From Methanofollis tationis (GTDB lineage: Archaea > Halobacteriota > Methanomicrobia > Methanomicrobiales > Methanofollaceae), in NCBI RefSeq assembly GCF_013377755.1, contig NZ_JABXWR010000001.1, positions 1,313,104-1,377,103 of the forward strand: a DNA stretch of 64,000 bases. Direction: 5' to 3'. Of this stretch, positions 18,848 to 32,744 are shown piece after piece (positions within the stretch are counted from its first letter, which is position 1; every line of letters starts with the position of its first letter). The position numbers and the translations under genes are program-made. The notes under the pieces were generated by a model. The model was not told the origin of the DNA and made no database searches. It worked only from the letters and a program-made list of their open reading frames with translations.

Positions 18848-19930
18848 ATGAAAGCAATTGGGGGACTGCTTCTTGTCGGTGTGATGCTGCTCTTCTGCCT
18901 GACACCGGCGGCATATGCAGAGGATCTTCAGATTGTCGATGAAACTCTGGACCCGGCTCTTTTTGAGGAGAAGATCGTGGTGCGTACCCCCACGGTCCAC
19001 ATCGTCAACGAGAGCGGGAGTATCGGAGAGGCGGTGGCGCGGGCGAACCCCGGCGATCGGGTGCTGGTAGAGAGCGGCACCTATTATGAGACCCTGGATG
19101 TGGACAGGACGCTGGAACTCCGCGGGATCGATACCGGCGGTGGAATGCCGGTGGTGTGCGGCAACGGTTCCGGGAGTCTTTTCACACTCTCGGGCACCGG
19201 CATATCGCTGGACGGGTTTGTGATGAACGGCTCTGGCATCACGGTCCTCTCGGACAGGAATGTCATTTCAAACAACACGATCATCGGTGGGGATATCATG
19301 CTGCCGGTCCGCAACGGGGGCAATTCGATCTGCGACAACGTCCTGGAAGGCGGAAATATCACCATCATGTCCGGTACGGTCCTGACCGTTCGCGGGAATA
19401 CCCTCCTGAACGGGAGCTTTGCACTCTACCGCTCCTATGACCTGATGGTCAGGGACAATCTAGTCGCCGGGGGGGGGCTCACGCTGGTGAACGTCGTTGA
19501 CGGCGCCTTCTTCAACAATACGATCTCGGACAACCCTGACGGGTGCGCTTTCGATGTGCGGCGATCGTTCTGCAACATCATTGCGGGCAATGTCATCAGG
19601 GGCTGCGGGTGCGGGTTCAGGACAGGTGAGTCTGCCAACCAGGTCTATCTGAACACCTTCGTTAATAATACGCTACACGTTGCATCGGTTGATCTCTCCG
19701 GAGGCTGCGATCTCTGGTCGTCTCCGGATCCGGTGACGTACCTCTTCAACGGCTCCGCATTTGTCGGCACTCCTGGCAATTACTGGGATGACCACACCGG
19801 CACTGACATGGACGGGGACGGCGTTCTTGAAGATGCCTATATGGTAGGAGAATCATCAGGCGTCGATCAATTCCCGCTTGCATATCCAGGAGAGGAGTAT
19901 ACCGTCACATATGCCGATGAACGCCCGTGA
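18848..19930 (+). CDS. Secreted NosD-like beta-helix protein
   Basis: 360 residues. Signal peptide 1-25 (MKAIGGLLLVGVMLLFCL, cleavage near AYAED). The rest is a parallel beta-helix of the NosD/CASH type with rungs such as NVISNNTIIGG and NIIAGNVIRG, ending with the characteristic GNYWDDHTGTDMDGDG segment, an acidic turn that may bind calcium. No transmembrane anchor is seen at the C-terminus. GAGGAGGAAGC precedes the ATG. It is related to the N-terminal third of the giant protein downstream (shared GLPAI/GMPVV and GGNI/GGDI rungs). Likely a surface or matrix protein; function unknown. Confidence 0.88.
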   Translation: MKAIGGLLLVGVMLLFCLTPAAYAEDLQIVDETLDPALFEEKIVVRTPTVHIVNESGSIGEAVARANPGDRVLVESGTYYETLDVDRTLELRGIDTGGGMPVVCGNGSGSLFTLSGTGISLDGFVMNGSGITVLSDRNVISNNTIIGGDIMLPVRNGGNSICDNVLEGGNITIMSGTVLTVRGNTLLNGSFALYRSYDLMVRDNLVAGGGLTLVNVVDGAFFNNTISDNPDGCAFDVRRSFCNIIAGNVIRGCGCGFRTGESANQVYLNTFVNNTLHVASVDLSGGCDLWSSPDPVTYLFNGSAFVGTPGNYWDDHTGTDMDGDGVLEDAYMVGESSGVDQFPLAYPGEEYTVTYADERP

Positions 19931-19955
19931 AGGCGTGATCCGGCGCTCCGGTGGA

Positions 19956-20927
19956 TCATCTGAACGGTGACGGTAGAAATGTGCGGAAATACATCACCCT
20001 CCTATCCCTTTTCAGCAGTTCAGTCCTGCACCTGGATAGGATAGTGCGCGCTTCTCCGGTCTTGCCCGAGCGTATATAGTGCCATGCCATGCCGATCTGG
20101 TAGACGGCCAGATACTCCTGCACCTCGCTTATTTTTTCCACGGGCACCTCGCCGTTCCTGATCGCCTCCTCTACTCTCGTTATCAGGTTAAGTCTCCACG
20201 TTTTGTCCCTGGCCTGTTTATCGGTGCGGTTTTCAGCTTCCATGTGGTAGACCGCACCGATCTCCCTGCTGAAGGCGATCGGGTATTTCAGGGCGATATT
20301 GAACCATGTGATGAGGTCTTCCCCGATCCTGACCCCCGCCGGGAACCCTCCGACCTCTTCGAGCACCTGTTTTGGTATGCCAATCACAGAGGAGCAGATC
20401 GGCTGATCTGAAGACCCTGCGGTGATGAAATATCCTGGCAGCAATCCTTCCCAAGGAGCCGGCGGGATCCTGATATAGCGGCAGGGTTTCATCCTGCCGT
20501 CAGGTCTGCAGTTTATGCGGTCGGTTGCGTAGATCCCTGCTCCAGGATAGCGCATCCGCAGTCTCAGGATCGTTTCGAGGAAGGTGGGCCTCCACTCGTC
20601 GTCTGCATCCAGAAATGCAATAAAGTCTGAAGTTGCCTCGTGCACCCCGCGGTTTCTTGCGGCGGAGACGCCGCGGTTTTCCTGACTGATCAGGCGGATG
20701 CGCCGGTCGTCGATCGCTCTGACAATATCGGCGCCGTAATCCTGCGACCCGTCGTCGACGACGACGATCTCGAAGTCCTGAATGGTCTGGGAGAGGACGG
20801 AGCGGATTGTCCGTTCGATATAGGGGCGTTTGTTGTAGAGGGGGATGACCACAGAGACTTTTAACGACGTTTCTGAAAGATCCGATAACGCATTCTCGCA
20901 CCCTGCACTGTGCCCCTCCATACACAT
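19956..20927 (-). CDS. Family 2 glycosyltransferase
   Basis: 323 residues with a GT-A fold. Visible are VSVVIPLYNKRPYIERT (residues 24-40), EIVVVDDGS (53-61), ENRGVSAARNRG (83-94) and the metal-binding FLDADDEW (105-112). No transmembrane segment. I start at ATG 20927, preceded by GGAGAGGGAAGATAGC; the frame is open 20 codons further up. It is transcribed against its neighbours and shares a divergent promoter region with the gene at 21130. Donor and acceptor unknown. Confidence 0.9.
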   Translation of the reverse strand: MCMEGHSAGCENALSDLSETSLKVSVVIPLYNKRPYIERTIRSVLSQTIQDFEIVVVDDGSQDYGADIVRAIDDRRIRLISQENRGVSAARNRGVHEATSDFIAFLDADDEWRPTFLETILRLRMRYPGAGIYATDRINCRPDGRMKPCRYIRIPPAPWEGLLPGYFITAGSSDQPICSSVIGIPKQVLEEVGGFPAGVRIGEDLITWFNIALKYPIAFSREIGAVYHMEAENRTDKQARDKTWRLNLITRVEEAIRNGEVPVEKISEVQEYLAVYQIGMAWHYIRSGKTGEARTILSRCRTELLKRDRRVMYFRTFLPSPFR

Positions 20928-21129
20928 GCTATCTTCCCTCTCCGACTGCTGGAGCCCGCCGATTTCTGGCGGCATATCGCGTATCAACGGTCAATTCCCC
21001 GGATAGGACAGTGCCACTATATAACCATATCGCAGACTTTCAACCGGCCCGTTTTTGCACGAAGAGGAGAGGGCAGGCCCGACGATCCTGCCGCGAAGGC
21101 TTCATCGCTCCCCCGGGAGAGAGATAGGT

Positions 21130-22236
21130 ATGCTGGTCGGTTTTCTCCTCAACCCTGTTGCAGGTCTCGGCGGCACGGTCGCCCTGAAGGGCACCGACGG
21201 GATGGTCGCCGAAGCCGCCCGCCGCGGGGCCGTGCCGGTCTCCCGTGAGCGTGCGGTCGAAGCGCTGGCTCCTCTGCGGGGTTCAGGCATCCGCTTTGTC
21301 ACCTCTGCCGCGCCGATGGGTGCCGACGCCCTTGAGCAGGCCGGGATATACGACTATCAGGTCGTCTATCGGCCTGAAGCCGACGGGACCACTGCCGCCG
21401 ATACCATGGGCGCTGTCCGTGCCTTTGTGGCGCATGGCGCTGATATCATCCTTTTCTGCGGCGGGGACGGGACGGCACGGGACGTGGCGGCAGCCGCGGG
21501 TGAGACCCCGATCCTGGGCATTCCTGCCGGTGTAAAGATGTTCTCCGGGGTCTTTGCGCTCAGGCCCGGGGAGGTCGCCGCCATCCTCACCGGCGCCTTC
21601 GATCTGCGGGAGGCTGAGGTGATGGATATCGACGAGGATGCCTACCGCAGGGGAGAGCTGCGGGCCCGCCTCCATGCCGTGGTGCGCACTCCGACCCTGA
21701 GAGGGCTGGTGCAGGGTTCAAAGATGGTTATTTCCGGGGACGAGTCTGCGGCCATCGACGGCATCGCCCGGTTTATGGCCGACCTGATCCTGAGCGGCGG
21801 CACCACCGTTCTCGGTGCGGGCAGCACCACCGCGGCGATCGCCCGGGCCCTCGGCCTTCCAAAGACGCTCCTCGGCGTGGATGTGATCAGGGACGGCCGG
21901 GTTGTGGCCGCAGATGCAGACGAACGCACCCTTCTTGCCCATGTGGGTAGGGCCGGGCGCTGCCGGATCATCGTCAGCCCCATAGGGGCTCAGGGCTCGG
22001 TGCTGGGGCGGGGGACCCAGCAGATCAGCCCTGCGGTCGTCCGTGCCGCAGGCCCCAAAAACGTGATCGTGGTGGCGACCCCGCAGAAATGTGCAGCCAC
22101 TCCTCTTCTCTTTGTGGACACCGGGGATGCGGCGCTCGACGCCGCCTTTGGTGAGAGCATACAGGTGATCTGCGGCTACCATGCCGCCTGCCGCCTGCCC
22201 CTCGCCGGCCAGGGAGGACGGCGCGGCCTGAGGTGA
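21130..22236 (+). CDS. Predicted ATP-NAD/polyphosphate kinase-like protein (COG3199 type)
   Basis: 368 residues. The diacylglycerol/NAD-kinase-like signature CGGDGTARDV lies at about 110-119, with GIPAGVKMFSG after it, as in archaeal COG3199 proteins. The C-terminal half (LGAGSTTAAIARALG, then IGAQGSVLGRGTQQ) is typical of this family. Start at ATG 21130 after GGGAGAGAGATAGGT; the frame is open 25 codons upstream. Phosphorylation of NAD or a related nucleotide is predicted from the family, but the exact reaction is not established. It looks like a housekeeping gene lodged within the glycan region. Confidence 0.85.
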   Translation: MLVGFLLNPVAGLGGTVALKGTDGMVAEAARRGAVPVSRERAVEALAPLRGSGIRFVTSAAPMGADALEQAGIYDYQVVYRPEADGTTAADTMGAVRAFVAHGADIILFCGGDGTARDVAAAAGETPILGIPAGVKMFSGVFALRPGEVAAILTGAFDLREAEVMDIDEDAYRRGELRARLHAVVRTPTLRGLVQGSKMVISGDESAAIDGIARFMADLILSGGTTVLGAGSTTAAIARALGLPKTLLGVDVIRDGRVVAADADERTLLAHVGRAGRCRIIVSPIGAQGSVLGRGTQQISPAVVRAAGPKNVIVVATPQKCAATPLLFVDTGDAALDAAFGESIQVICGYHAACRLPLAGQGGRRGLR

Positions 22237-22365
22237 ACTGTCCATATTCTATGAAAAAATAAAAAACGTTGAATATTGTCAATTTTCTTGTTTTTCGGTC
22301 TGGCTCATGCAGGATCTGCATGCCTCAAAAAGCATATATATTGGCGAAAACAGGGAGGGAGGATG

Positions 22366-23661
22366 ATGGGTGATCGCCGCCGATTCTATCGGGGGTTTTT
22401 TCTGGCGGGTTTCATCATTGCCGTCGCCGGTATAGCCCCGGGTTTTGCCGGCACCTTCCCGCACCTGGATCTCTGCGGGATCGTTGTTTTGCTGCTGGTT
22501 CCCGGGACGATCCTCTTCGCTCTCGGGCTCCTGCTCATCGCTGCCAGGAAAAGATCTCTGGGGCAGGGGCCGGCCGGCCTCAGAAAGGTGGAAGCCGTGA
22601 TTCTTATCCTTCTGGTGGTATCTCTTGCCGGCATGCTGACCCTCACTTCGTATGCACTGATCCACCAGACGGCCCTGCTCCATACGAAATGGAGCGAGGA
22701 TCTGGAAACCGGGTATCTGATGATGGCCTCCATGGACCAGGACAACCCCTTTTATGCGAAGAAAGTCATCATACGGGACGACGATATCGGTGCCGATACC
22801 TCCCTGTCCTCTCTCCGGTGGATTGCCGATCTTGCAGAGGAGAAAGACATCAGCATCACCCTTTCTATAATCCCGGCGCACCTCTCTGAAAACCCTGATA
22901 CTGTCGATTTTTTGAATACGCTCGATCGAAACCGTGTGGAATTTGCGACCCACGGGTATGCGCATGAGGCGTTCTTTCCCCTGCCGTATGATGAGCAGTA
23001 CAGGCTGATCGAATGCAGCACCACCATCATGACGGAGACGCTGGACTACCGCCCGGTATCCTTCGTGCCCCCACAGGGGAGCGGGAATGCTGACACCTCC
23101 CGTGCCGCCAGAATGCTTGGCTATACCTCCATCACCGATATGATTGGTTATCCGTGTTATCTGACCAATTTTATCAGCAGTTTCGAGTATGAGACCGGAT
23201 ACACGATGGTGTCCCACCGGAGTTTCGAGGAGTTCACCCGGAGTTTCGAGGAGTTCGAGTCTTCTTCTGAGGAGTATTATCTCCTGTACCTGCATGACTG
23301 GACATTTCTTAACGATGACGGGACTCTCAATACCACCAGAACAGAGCAGTTCGAGAGGGTGATAGAATACCTCGGGGACAAAGGGGTAGCGTTTATGACC
23401 CTCGGGGAGGCGTCCGCCTGGCATCTCGACGGACCTGCGATCAGGACCGGACAGATCGACGAGACCACCTATTATGTCGACCTGCAGGCGTGCCGGTACA
23501 ACCATACCCTCACCTTCAGATCTGACCGGGCCGATGACGGAGCGGTGGTGGTGATCGATCTCTCCCCGGGAGAGACTGAGGTCAGGTGCGCCGTGGAGAA
23601 GATAGGCCCTCTATATAGATTTTATGGTGAGCGCGGCCATCTCTACGCCGTGGGATACTGA
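22366..23661 (+). CDS. Membrane-anchored polysaccharide-deacetylase-like protein (DUF2334 type)
   Basis: About 431 residues. Three hydrophobic segments span the first 100 residues (AGFIIAVAGIAPGFAG; IVVLLLVPGTILFALGLLLI; AVILILLVVSLAGML), placing the C-terminal domain outside. That domain has VIIRDDDIGAD and FATHGYAHE, the metal-binding elements of deacetylase-fold proteins related to DUF2334, and later SFVPPQGSGN. GGGAGGGAGG precedes two adjacent ATGs at 22363 and 22366. It may trim acetyl groups from exported glycans. Substrate not predictable. Confidence 0.8.
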   Translation: MGDRRRFYRGFFLAGFIIAVAGIAPGFAGTFPHLDLCGIVVLLLVPGTILFALGLLLIAARKRSLGQGPAGLRKVEAVILILLVVSLAGMLTLTSYALIHQTALLHTKWSEDLETGYLMMASMDQDNPFYAKKVIIRDDDIGADTSLSSLRWIADLAEEKDISITLSIIPAHLSENPDTVDFLNTLDRNRVEFATHGYAHEAFFPLPYDEQYRLIECSTTIMTETLDYRPVSFVPPQGSGNADTSRAARMLGYTSITDMIGYPCYLTNFISSFEYETGYTMVSHRSFEEFTRSFEEFESSSEEYYLLYLHDWTFLNDDGTLNTTRTEQFERVIEYLGDKGVAFMTLGEASAWHLDGPAIRTGQIDETTYYVDLQACRYNHTLTFRSDRADDGAVVVIDLSPGETEVRCAVEKIGPLYRFYGERGHLYAVGY

Positions 23662-23793
23662 ATGAATAAAGAGGGTTCTTTATCATCCCTGCCTCTATTG
23701 AACTCTTAGAGGAGTTTAGATTCGGGTATATGTTCTGCAGGATGTTTTATCAGGCATAGTTTTGCCGCATCCGGCCACCACATAATACAAATA

Positions 23794-23803
23794 TTTATAT
23801 ATT
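23794..23803 (+). promoter_or_regulatory. TATA box of the nucleotide-sugar dehydrogenase gene
   Basis: TTTATATATT in an AT-rich block, 37-46 bases before the ATG at 23840. A start near 23825 would leave a 15-base leader carrying GGGGGGACGAT. Position and composition are good for an archaeal promoter. Confidence 0.6.
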
Positions 23804-23839
23804 AATTTGAGTATCTCCCTGTTGGTCCGGGGGGACGAT

Positions 23840-25093
23840 ATGGTTCACGTACCAGATGATATCAGAGACAAAACTGTTTGCGTAGTCGGACTGGGATATG
23901 TAGGTTTTCCTCTTGCAGAAGCCTTTTCCCGACACTTAAAGACGATCGGTTACGACGTTGACGGAGCGAAGATCGCTTCACTCAAGAAAAAGAACGACGC
24001 CATCACCTTCACGACCGACCCCTCTCTTATCAGGGAGGCCGATTTTGTGTTGATCTGCGTCCCGACGCCGGTGAAAAAGTCCAGAGAACCGGATCTCTAT
24101 TATGTCGAGTCCGCTGCTTCGATTGTCGGGAAAAACCTGAAACCGGGAGCGATCGTGGTGCTCGAATCGACAGTGTATCCGGGTGTGACCGAGGAATTGG
24201 TCTGCGGGATCCTGGAAAAGGAGTCAGGGCTCAGGTGCGGTGTCGACTTTAAGATCGGTTACTCTCCTGAGCGGATAAATCCGGGCGACGAGGCCCACTC
24301 GCTCGACCGGATCACCAAGATCGTCTCCGGTATGGATGAAGAAACGACGGCCTCCCTATCAGCGTTATACGGACTGATCACCAATGTTTATCGGGCGAAG
24401 GACATCAGGACGGCAGAGGGCGCAAAGGTGATCGAGAACATCCAGCGGGACCTCAACATCGCCCTGATGAACGAACTCACGATCATCTTCCACAAAATGA
24501 ACATGGACACGCAGGCCGTTCTCGAAGCCGCTTCCACAAAATGGAACTTCATCAGGTTCAATCCCGGTCTTGTCGGCGGGCACTGCATCCCGGTCGACCC
24601 CTATTACCTTGTGTATAAAGCGAAAGAACTCGGGTATCACCCGCAGGTGATCCTTGCCGGGCGGGCGATCAACGATCATATGGCCGAATATGTGGCTGAT
24701 ATGGCGATAAGGGGCCTTAATGATGTTGGAAAGTTGATAAAGGGATCTGATGCCCTTATCATGGGCCTGACGTACAAGGAGGATGTTCCAGACACCCGCG
24801 AGAGCCCGGTCCGCGAGGTGGTGCAGGAACTGAAGAGTTTCGGCGTCAATGTCTATGGCTACGACCCTCTGCTGAGCAGGAAAGAGGTGGAAGCCTTCGG
24901 GGTCAGGGCGCTGGACGAGATGGAGGGGAAATTTGACTGCGTGATCGCTGCGGTCGCCCACGAGCAGTTCAGGAAGATGACTGTCCAGGACCTCAGCATC
25001 TATCTGAACGGTCGGTCGGTCCTGATCGATCTCAAGGGCCTCTTCCACGAGAGCGATCCCGATATGCAGAAGGTGTATTACCGGAGGCTGTAG
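23840..25093 (+). CDS. wecC: UDP-N-acetyl-D-mannosaminuronate/galactosaminuronate-type dehydrogenase
   Basis: NAD-dependent four-electron oxidation of a UDP-HexNAc to the uronic acid, giving acidic sugars for surface polysaccharide. 417 residues. Rossmann motif VVGLGYVGFPLA (residues 14-26) and the catalytic Cys at about 249 in GGHCIPVDPYYL; the HCIPVDP form is typical of the WecC/WbpA/TviB class and differs from the GGxCxPKD form of UDP-glucose dehydrogenase. The C-terminal MGLTYKEDVPDTRESP is also present. I start at ATG 23840, with GGGGGGACGAT upstream. Which HexNAc is used cannot be decided. Confidence 0.9.
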   Translation: MVHVPDDIRDKTVCVVGLGYVGFPLAEAFSRHLKTIGYDVDGAKIASLKKKNDAITFTTDPSLIREADFVLICVPTPVKKSREPDLYYVESAASIVGKNLKPGAIVVLESTVYPGVTEELVCGILEKESGLRCGVDFKIGYSPERINPGDEAHSLDRITKIVSGMDEETTASLSALYGLITNVYRAKDIRTAEGAKVIENIQRDLNIALMNELTIIFHKMNMDTQAVLEAASTKWNFIRFNPGLVGGHCIPVDPYYLVYKAKELGYHPQVILAGRAINDHMAEYVADMAIRGLNDVGKLIKGSDALIMGLTYKEDVPDTRESPVREVVQELKSFGVNVYGYDPLLSRKEVEAFGVRALDEMEGKFDCVIAAVAHEQFRKMTVQDLSIYLNGRSVLIDLKGLFHESDPDMQKVYYRRL

Positions 25094-25117
25094 TTCTCTC
25101 CTGTAGCGGCTGTTCAC

Positions 25118-25220
25118 GAAGAGAGCAGGCAGAAACTCATCCCCTTTTAGTGGGGGGAATATCGTCCGTGAATACTCTTTTATCTTGCGGGGGTAAGTGA
25201 CCCGTGGTCATTGCAGTCAC
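25118..25220 (+). mobile_element. IS605-derived mini-element (PATE-like), non-coding
   Basis: The first 50 bases closely match the left end of the tnpB element at 31433: both begin GAAG(A/G)(A/G)A(A/G)CAGGCAGAA and carry a hairpin ending AGTGGGGGG. Here it is preceded by TTCAC, there by TTTAC. The right side has a small CGGG/CCCG hairpin and ends GCAGTCAC, the same eight bases that end the tnpB element. The element is about 103 bp and carries no gene. This fits a palindrome-associated element moved in trans by an IS200/IS605 transposase. Confidence 0.6.
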
Positions 25221-25233
25221 GCGGGTGAATGCT

Positions 25234-25344
25234 ATTTTTGCGGCTCTGTTGAAAAGCTCTTGGTAGGGGTCATATCAAGTACTTCCGTCGATAATTGGGC
25301 AATATCTACGGGTTGTAGGAAGCATTCAACAGAGCCATTTTTGC
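25234..25344. mobile_element. 95-bp miniature inverted-repeat element with 8-bp target duplication
   Basis: GGCTCTGTTGAA at 25242-25253 is the exact inverse of TTCAACAGAGCC at 25325-25336. Immediately outside both ends is ATTTTTGC (25234-25241 and 25337-25344), a perfect 8-bp direct repeat. The element proper is 95 bp and has no coding capacity. Terminal sequence and duplication length resemble IS6-family insertions, but other 8-bp families such as the IS5/ISH1 group are possible. The intact duplication points to a fairly recent insertion. Confidence 0.85.
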
Positions 25345-25679
25345 ATATTGTCCTCCTGCCCGGACCCAGCGATATATTTAAATATTGTTGTATAGAGTTA
25401 CCCGGTGTAGATGGGGGGGGAGTATGAAGAAAAGGAGAAGATCGCTACCTGAGGGTGGATTTTTTTGCAGATTTTTGCCTGACGATTCCCGTTCTTTTTG
25501 AGGAGGGGGCATATGCAGAGAAAAATCCCGAACGAATTGCTTTTCAGGGCCTGCACAGTGGATGCGGGGTGTATGTGTATTGTCGTCGATGAGCGCGTAT
25601 GAAATAATTTACAGGAAAATCCGTGGATTTTATGGCGGTATATTCGGATATATTCGTATTTTGTCGGGCAGGTGTGCGG
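25345..25679. other. Upstream region of the giant surface-protein gene
   Basis: AT-rich stretch with no gene I can support. A TATA-like TATATTTAAATATTG begins near 25373, about 300 bases before the ATG at 25680, so a long leader is possible. A second AT-rich patch near 25590-25650 may hold another promoter. Confidence 0.45.
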
Positions 25680-31199
<5,520 letters not shown>

Positions 31200-31432
31200 A
31201 CCGTGAATGTCGAGACGCCCGGGACCTATACCGCCTCGTTCCGGGCCGCCTCGCGCTATAGTGGGAGTTCGATCAAACTCCGGGTTGACGGCTTCGACGC
31301 CTGCACGATCCCGATCCCGGCCACGGGATCCTGGAACACCTATACGACCGTGAGCGGGACGTGCACGCTCTCCGCCGGCGTCCATGTCCTGACCCTCGTA
31401 TTCACCGGCGATCCCGACCTCAACTACTTTAC
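31200..31432 (+). pseudogene. Disconnected 3' end of the giant gene (rest of CBM6 unit 7)
   Basis: In the same frame as the giant gene the translation continues TVNVETPGTYTASFRAAS and later [19 protein letters not shown], matching the second half of the other CBM6 units. It breaks off after LNYF at the TTTAC where the TnpB element begins. If the element (31433-32671) is removed, the bases after it complete the frame as F-T-I-S and a TGA, a sensible end for the module. The tail is separated by a nonsense codon and an insertion, so the native C-terminus is not made unless the stop is read through. Confidence 0.85.
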
Positions 31433-32671
31433 GAAGAAAACAGGCAGAATGCCCCCCACTTCAGTGGGGGGATGAATGCCGTCCCCCCGACACCATTATT
31501 ACGTATTAAGACACATAACCGCCCAATGCTTAAGGCATATCGGTATCGACTCTATCCCACAAAGTCTCAGGCTCCTCTCCTTGAGCAGACGCTTGAGATG
31601 TGTCGATGGGTCTATAACGATACGCTCGCATTGCGAAAAAAGGCGTGGGAACAGGAACAGCATTCCATTTCTCTCTATGAAACCAACAAGATCCTGACCC
31701 AATGGAAAAAGGAACGACCCGATCTAAGAACGACCCGATCTAAACCAGGTTCACTCTCAGGTTCTTCAGAATGTCCAGATGCGCGTTGATCTTGCGTTCA
31801 AAGCGTACTTCCGGCGGGTGAAGGCAGGGGAGAGCCCGGGATACCCGCGGTTCAAGGGGAAAGGCCGATACGACAGTATCACGTATCCGCAGTATGGATT
31901 CAAACTCGATGGCGATCGTCTTCATCTCTCAAAGATCGGAGATGTAAGGATCGTCCTCCACCGTCCGGTCGAAGGGACGATCAAGACCCTTACAATCCGA
32001 CGCTCAGCAACCGGAAAGTGGTATGCCTGCTTCTCGGTCGAGTACGATCCCACGCCTGCACCGCAGAAGGAGACCACAGTCGGGATCGATGTCGGGCTTG
32101 AGTCTTTTGCCACACTCTCAAGCGGAGAGAAGATCGAAAACCCGCGGTTCTTCCGCACCGACGAGAAGGCCCTTGCGAAAGCACAGAGGAAACTCTCGAA
32201 GGCAGAGAAAGGAACTCCTGAACGGAAGAAAGCCCGGAAGATCGTCGCACACGTCCACGAACGGATCGCCAATAGACGGCTCAATTTTGCTCATCAGACC
32301 TCCCGGAAGGTGGTGGATCGTTTTGGCACGATTGTGTTTGAGGATCTAAACGTCAAGAATATGCAGAATAACCACTATCTGGCAAAAAGCATTGCAGATG
32401 TTGCCTGGAATCTGTTTATCACGATCGCAGAGAGCAAAGCGGAGGATGCTGGCTCACGCGTGATCCTGGTGAACCCCAGAAACCCGTCTCAAATGTGCTC
32501 CAGATGTGGGATGATCGTCGCAAAGACACTTTCTGATCGTGTTCATTCCTGCCCGCATTGTGGGTTGGTGATGGATCGCGACCAGAACGCGGCGATCAAC
32601 ATTATGAGATTGGGGCTGCAATCTCAGGGGTAACCCAGGATGCCCCCGACGAGAGGAGGGGGAGCAGTCAC
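31433..32671 (+). mobile_element. IS605/IS1341-type insertion element (tnpB only)
   Basis: About 1239 bp. Left: inserted after TTTAC, with the subterminal hairpin CCCCCCACTTCAGTGGGGGG at about 31450-31469. Right: after tnpB a hairpin of CCCCC and GGGGG (32643-32662), then GCAGTCAC ending at 32671. There are no terminal inverted repeats and no target duplication, as expected for the single-strand mechanism of IS200/IS605. No tnpA is present, so movement would need help in trans. Boundaries are inferred from the host gene: excision rejoins its frame. Confidence 0.82.
31526..32633 (+). pseudogene. tnpB: TnpB RNA-guided nuclease, frameshifted by a 16-bp duplication
   Basis: Starts at ATG 31526 (MLKAYRYRLYPTKSQ). 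The frame breaks after KKERPDL because the 16 bases at 31712-31727 are repeated exactly at 31728-31743; deleting one copy gives an uninterrupted 363-residue TnpB continuing NQVHSQVLQNVQMRVDLAF. The downstream part keeps the RuvC residues (Asp in VGIDVGLES, Glu in FEDLNVK, Asp in MDRDQNAA) and the zinc finger CSRCG...CPHCG. The part from 31779 is open on its own but lacks the N-terminal domain. As it stands the nuclease is probably not made. Confidence 0.9.
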
Positions 32672-32744
32672 CATCTCGTGAAGATCCTGCATGGCTGGGC
32701 TTTCAAACCCCTCACGCCCCTCCCGTCCCTGTTCTTTCTTGGGT

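Noticed and set aside
25197-25427. 76-codon frame in the intergenic region
   Set aside because: It runs across both the end of the mini-element and the whole 95-bp inverted-repeat element, so it is accidental.
31779-32633. A short stand-alone TnpB starting at 31779
   Set aside because: It lacks the N-terminal domain; the 16-bp duplication explains the break, so it is the second half of one gene.
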